A stretch of DNA of 15,600 nt from Euryarchaeota archaeon UBA54. Its GTDB lineage: Archaea > Thermoplasmatota > Poseidoniia > Poseidoniales > Thalassarchaeaceae. The translations under genes and the position numbers were made by a program. The stretch is from positions 1,305 through 16,904 of the forward strand of contig DAGM01000024.1 in assembly GCA_002495735.1 (NCBI GenBank). The letters are read 5' to 3'. Positions 13,895-15,600 of this stretch are shown in pieces. The number at the start of each line of letters is the position of its first letter. Positions within the stretch are counted from its first letter, which is position 1. The notes under the pieces were generated by a model, which searched no databases, had not been told where the DNA came from, and saw nothing but the letters and a program-made list of their open reading frames with translations.

Positions 13895-15331
13895 TTAGGC
13901 CACTGCAGGACCGTATCTGGCTGGGAGAAGCATCTCTACGCCGAACAGTGGGTCGGGATCAGTTGAGTCGTGATATGCGATGAAGGCACCACCATCGGGC
14001 AGGATTCCCATACTTGCAAAGTCGAACCTGATGTCATTGCCTGCGCCGGATGTCGAATCTAGATCGCCGAGACCCAAGTATGTCCTCATGTCTGGAAACA
14101 TACTCTCTGAGTACTCCCTAACATGCCATGACAAGTCGATATCGGGACCGGCAGCGCTCTGGTAGCGGACATTTAGCACGAATAAATCGTGAACACCATT
14201 AGTGTGGAATTCCCATTCCTCAAGTTCAGAGGTCTCAGCAGATAGATTGTAGGTCTGGTTCTGCCAACTCTCACCGCCATCCCATGACAGCATGTGAGTT
14301 AGGATAGTGCCGCCTGCAGTAACGCAGTGTAATGCAGTAGAAGAGTCGAAAGCGCAGTACTGCGATGGAAGTGATGAACCGTTCAAAGTGGTGCCCGTCC
14401 ACCAATTTAGAGAAGTGTCTAGGTAAGCATCACTACCATCGATGAAGTAGTTGGGGAAGTAAAGTCCTCCAGATGGAACTGGGAAGGACCTCATTTCTTT
14501 GTGGGGCTTGGTGAAGTCCCACTCCGGACCGAGGGTTTCCGGGTTCAGATCTACTTCCATAACATCTAGGCTATCGTCTCTGTCAGGGAAACCGAAGTAA
14601 TCGTAGTTCAGTCCATCAGTGGATATCTGGCCTCCGATGTTCTGAACCTGATGCCAGAAGTTCGAAATAACCAGACTGGCCCATGGCCCGTTGCCATACA
14701 GGAAGCTGTTTATTGGGCCCACAACCTCAACCTGCCAGGACCTGTCATAGAACGGCTCAGGGGTCCTATTGAAGCACCAACTCCACTCTTGGTCCTCCGC
14801 ATCGTAGAAGAATGCGTAGAACTGATCCGCACCGCTCGTACTAGGGTAGGGGAACCATCCCATGGAGATTAGATCCCCGTTTGTGGCTTGGACTATGCTG
14901 CCTTCGCCGAGTCCCTCTTGGCCGGGAACAGTCGGCTTCCATTCACGGCAACCTAGCTGGGAGAATATAGTCGGCAGGTATTCCTGCCAGGTGAGGCCCC
15001 TGTCCTCACTCCATGTAGGATACTCGCCGCCAAAGTTGAGAATCCAGCCCTCCTTCGTGGCGGCGAGATAGTGCTCGCAGCAGTTACCGCCGTGCTCGTT
15101 TCCGTAGACCGTCCATGATGCGTTGCCCCAAGTGGTGTTTGAGAACGGGGCTGCGACTGTGAAATTGCGTGGGTCCTCGTACGAGGACGGGAGGTCGATG
15201 TATTGGTAGTCCGAATCCCAAGGCACGGTGCTATCTTCTACGGACTCGCCTCCTCCTAAGCACCCCGCGAATGCCATGCTGGCGACCATGATTGCCGCGA
15301 GTACTGTTCTCGGCCTGCTGCGCTCGGCCAT
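13895..15331 (-). CDS. Secreted lipoprotein with Asp-box (sialidase-like propeller) motifs
   Basis: A 478-residue protein. A basic N-terminus (MAERSRPR) is followed by a hydrophobic stretch and the lipobox AFAGC, so C24 is probably lipid-modified and the protein anchored outside the cell membrane. The mature part contains two Asp-box motifs of the S-x-D-x-G-x-x-W type, SEDRGLTW (108-115) and SWDGGESW (349-356), plus a weaker STDGLNYDYF (237-246). These motifs mark beta-propeller folds of the sialidase/BNR class. The protein is acidic and rich in aromatic residues and has a CC pair at 84-85. I see no complete sialidase active site (no FRIP motif), so a binding or structural role is as likely as an enzymatic one. 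ATG 15331 has no Shine-Dalgarno; AAATAC about 25 bases upstream could be a TATA-like element. It converges on ileS with no bases between the stop codons. Confidence 0.8.
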   Translation of the reverse strand: MAERSRPRTVLAAIMVASMAFAGCLGGGESVEDSTVPWDSDYQYIDLPSSYEDPRNFTVAAPFSNTTWGNASWTVYGNEHGGNCCEHYLAATKEGWILNFGGEYPTWSEDRGLTWQEYLPTIFSQLGCREWKPTVPGQEGLGEGSIVQATNGDLISMGWFPYPSTSGADQFYAFFYDAEDQEWSWCFNRTPEPFYDRSWQVEVVGPINSFLYGNGPWASLVISNFWHQVQNIGGQISTDGLNYDYFGFPDRDDSLDVMEVDLNPETLGPEWDFTKPHKEMRSFPVPSGGLYFPNYFIDGSDAYLDTSLNWWTGTTLNGSSLPSQYCAFDSSTALHCVTAGGTILTHMLSWDGGESWQNQTYNLSAETSELEEWEFHTNGVHDLFVLNVRYQSAAGPDIDLSWHVREYSESMFPDMRTYLGLGDLDSTSGAGNDIRFDFASMGILPDGGAFIAYHDSTDPDPLFGVEMLLPARYGPAVA

Positions 15332-15431
15332 GCTGGACCCGCGCTATGGCCGTATTTCGCACTTCGCACATGATGCGCTCTGTACCGCGGGGCGGTGGGG
15401 TTGAAAGCCTGAAGCGGGGCGTTAGTGGGCC
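15332..15431. promoter_or_regulatory. Divergent promoter region with tandem TTCGCAC repeat
   Basis: One hundred bases separate two divergent genes for secreted proteins. TTCGCAC occurs twice in tandem (15356-15362, 15363-15369), about 25-38 bases upstream of the lipoprotein ATG. The minus strand has AAATAC next to it, at TATA-box distance for a leaderless transcript. On the plus strand TTGAAA (near 15401) lies about 28 bases before ATG 15432. These are possible promoter elements only. Confidence 0.35.
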
Positions 15432-15600
15432 ATGCGCGTAGCAGTCATGTCTGCAATCCTACTGATGCTGATGTCCGGCCTAGGTCCTGCAATGGTGGCA
15501 TCTGCCCAAGCAGCGCCCACCGATGCGATTTACATCAACGAGATTTACGTCTCGCCCAATAATGAGCAGTTCGACGGGATTGACTGGAATGGGGACGGGG
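15432..15600 (+). CDS. Secreted protein with lamin-tail-like N-terminus, partial
   Basis: The frame opens at ATG 15432 and runs off the window after 56 codons. Residues 1-27 are a signal peptide: MRVAV, a hydrophobic core, then a likely cleavage after ASAQA. The mature start reads IYINEIYVSP near residues 33-42, followed by GIDWNGDG. The INE-plus-SP pattern is the first strand of lamin-tail domains, found in many secreted bacterial and archaeal proteins. The D-W-N-G-D-G stretch is a calcium-loop-like sequence often found with them. The protein is probably exported and surface-associated. Its total length, other domains and substrate lie outside the window. It is divergent from the lipoprotein gene across 100 bases, and no Shine-Dalgarno precedes it. 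The reading frame and signal peptide are convincing; the lamin-tail call rests on a short match. Confidence 0.75.
   Translation, partial: MRVAVMSAILLMLMSGLGPAMVASAQAAPTDAIYINEIYVSPNNEQFDGIDWNGDG

Noticed and set aside
1..15600. tRNA, rRNA, CRISPR arrays, insertion sequences or integrases
   Set aside because: Gaps between genes are about 105 bases or less and hold no cloverleaf, repeat-spacer pattern or terminal inverted repeats, and no protein has transposase or integrase motifs.

Overview
The window looks like a piece of a marine euryarchaeal chromosome, most likely Marine Group II (Poseidoniia) or a close relative. This rests on an archaeosine-type tRNA-guanine transglycosylase with a C-terminal PUA domain, an archaeal-looking aconitase X, Asp/Trp-rich secreted domains, a lamin-tail secreted protein and very tight gene packing. 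The lineage is inferred from gene content; no rRNA or tRNA gene is present to confirm it. I see no tRNA, rRNA, CRISPR array, insertion sequence or phage gene.

Region 1 (1-4958, all minus strand) is a tightly coupled operon. Read in the direction of transcription it is ABC ATPase (4871-3873), ABC-2 permease (3880-2864), second ABC ATPase (2867-1929), second permease with a large acidic extracellular domain (1929-319), and a Trp-rich unknown protein that runs off the window (308-1). The first four overlap by 1-8 bases, so the products are probably made together as two ATPase/permease pairs.

Region 2 (4959-8912, minus) holds a fused aconitase X, a candidate phosphomevalonate dehydratase of the archaeal mevalonate route, followed 9 bases later by TgtA. 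TgtA keeps both catalytic aspartates but lacks the family's zinc cysteines, and its translation start is awkward: a strong Shine-Dalgarno and TGATG junction lead into an 11-codon out-of-frame ORF, and the GTG start lies in a hairpin.

Region 3 (about 8913-10705) is lower in GC. A 63-residue membrane protein (plus) is divergent from the aconitase X gene across only 37 bases and converges on a minus-strand pair: an HMA-DUF4396 membrane protein and NH3-dependent NAD synthetase (nadE).

Region 4 (10706-15600) has ileS (plus), which meets a minus-strand secreted lipoprotein with two Asp-box motifs with no bases between the stop codons. It ends with the start of a plus-strand secreted protein with a signal peptide and a lamin-tail-like N-terminus.

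Intergenic space is minimal, the largest gaps being about 85-105 bases, and no stretch over 300 bases lacks a gene. Several starts were reset from Shine-Dalgarno position and overlap geometry. The points most worth a second look are the zinc-less TgtA and its start region, the acidic extracellular domain of the second ABC permease, the HMA-DUF4396 fusion, and the two dyad elements upstream of ileS.
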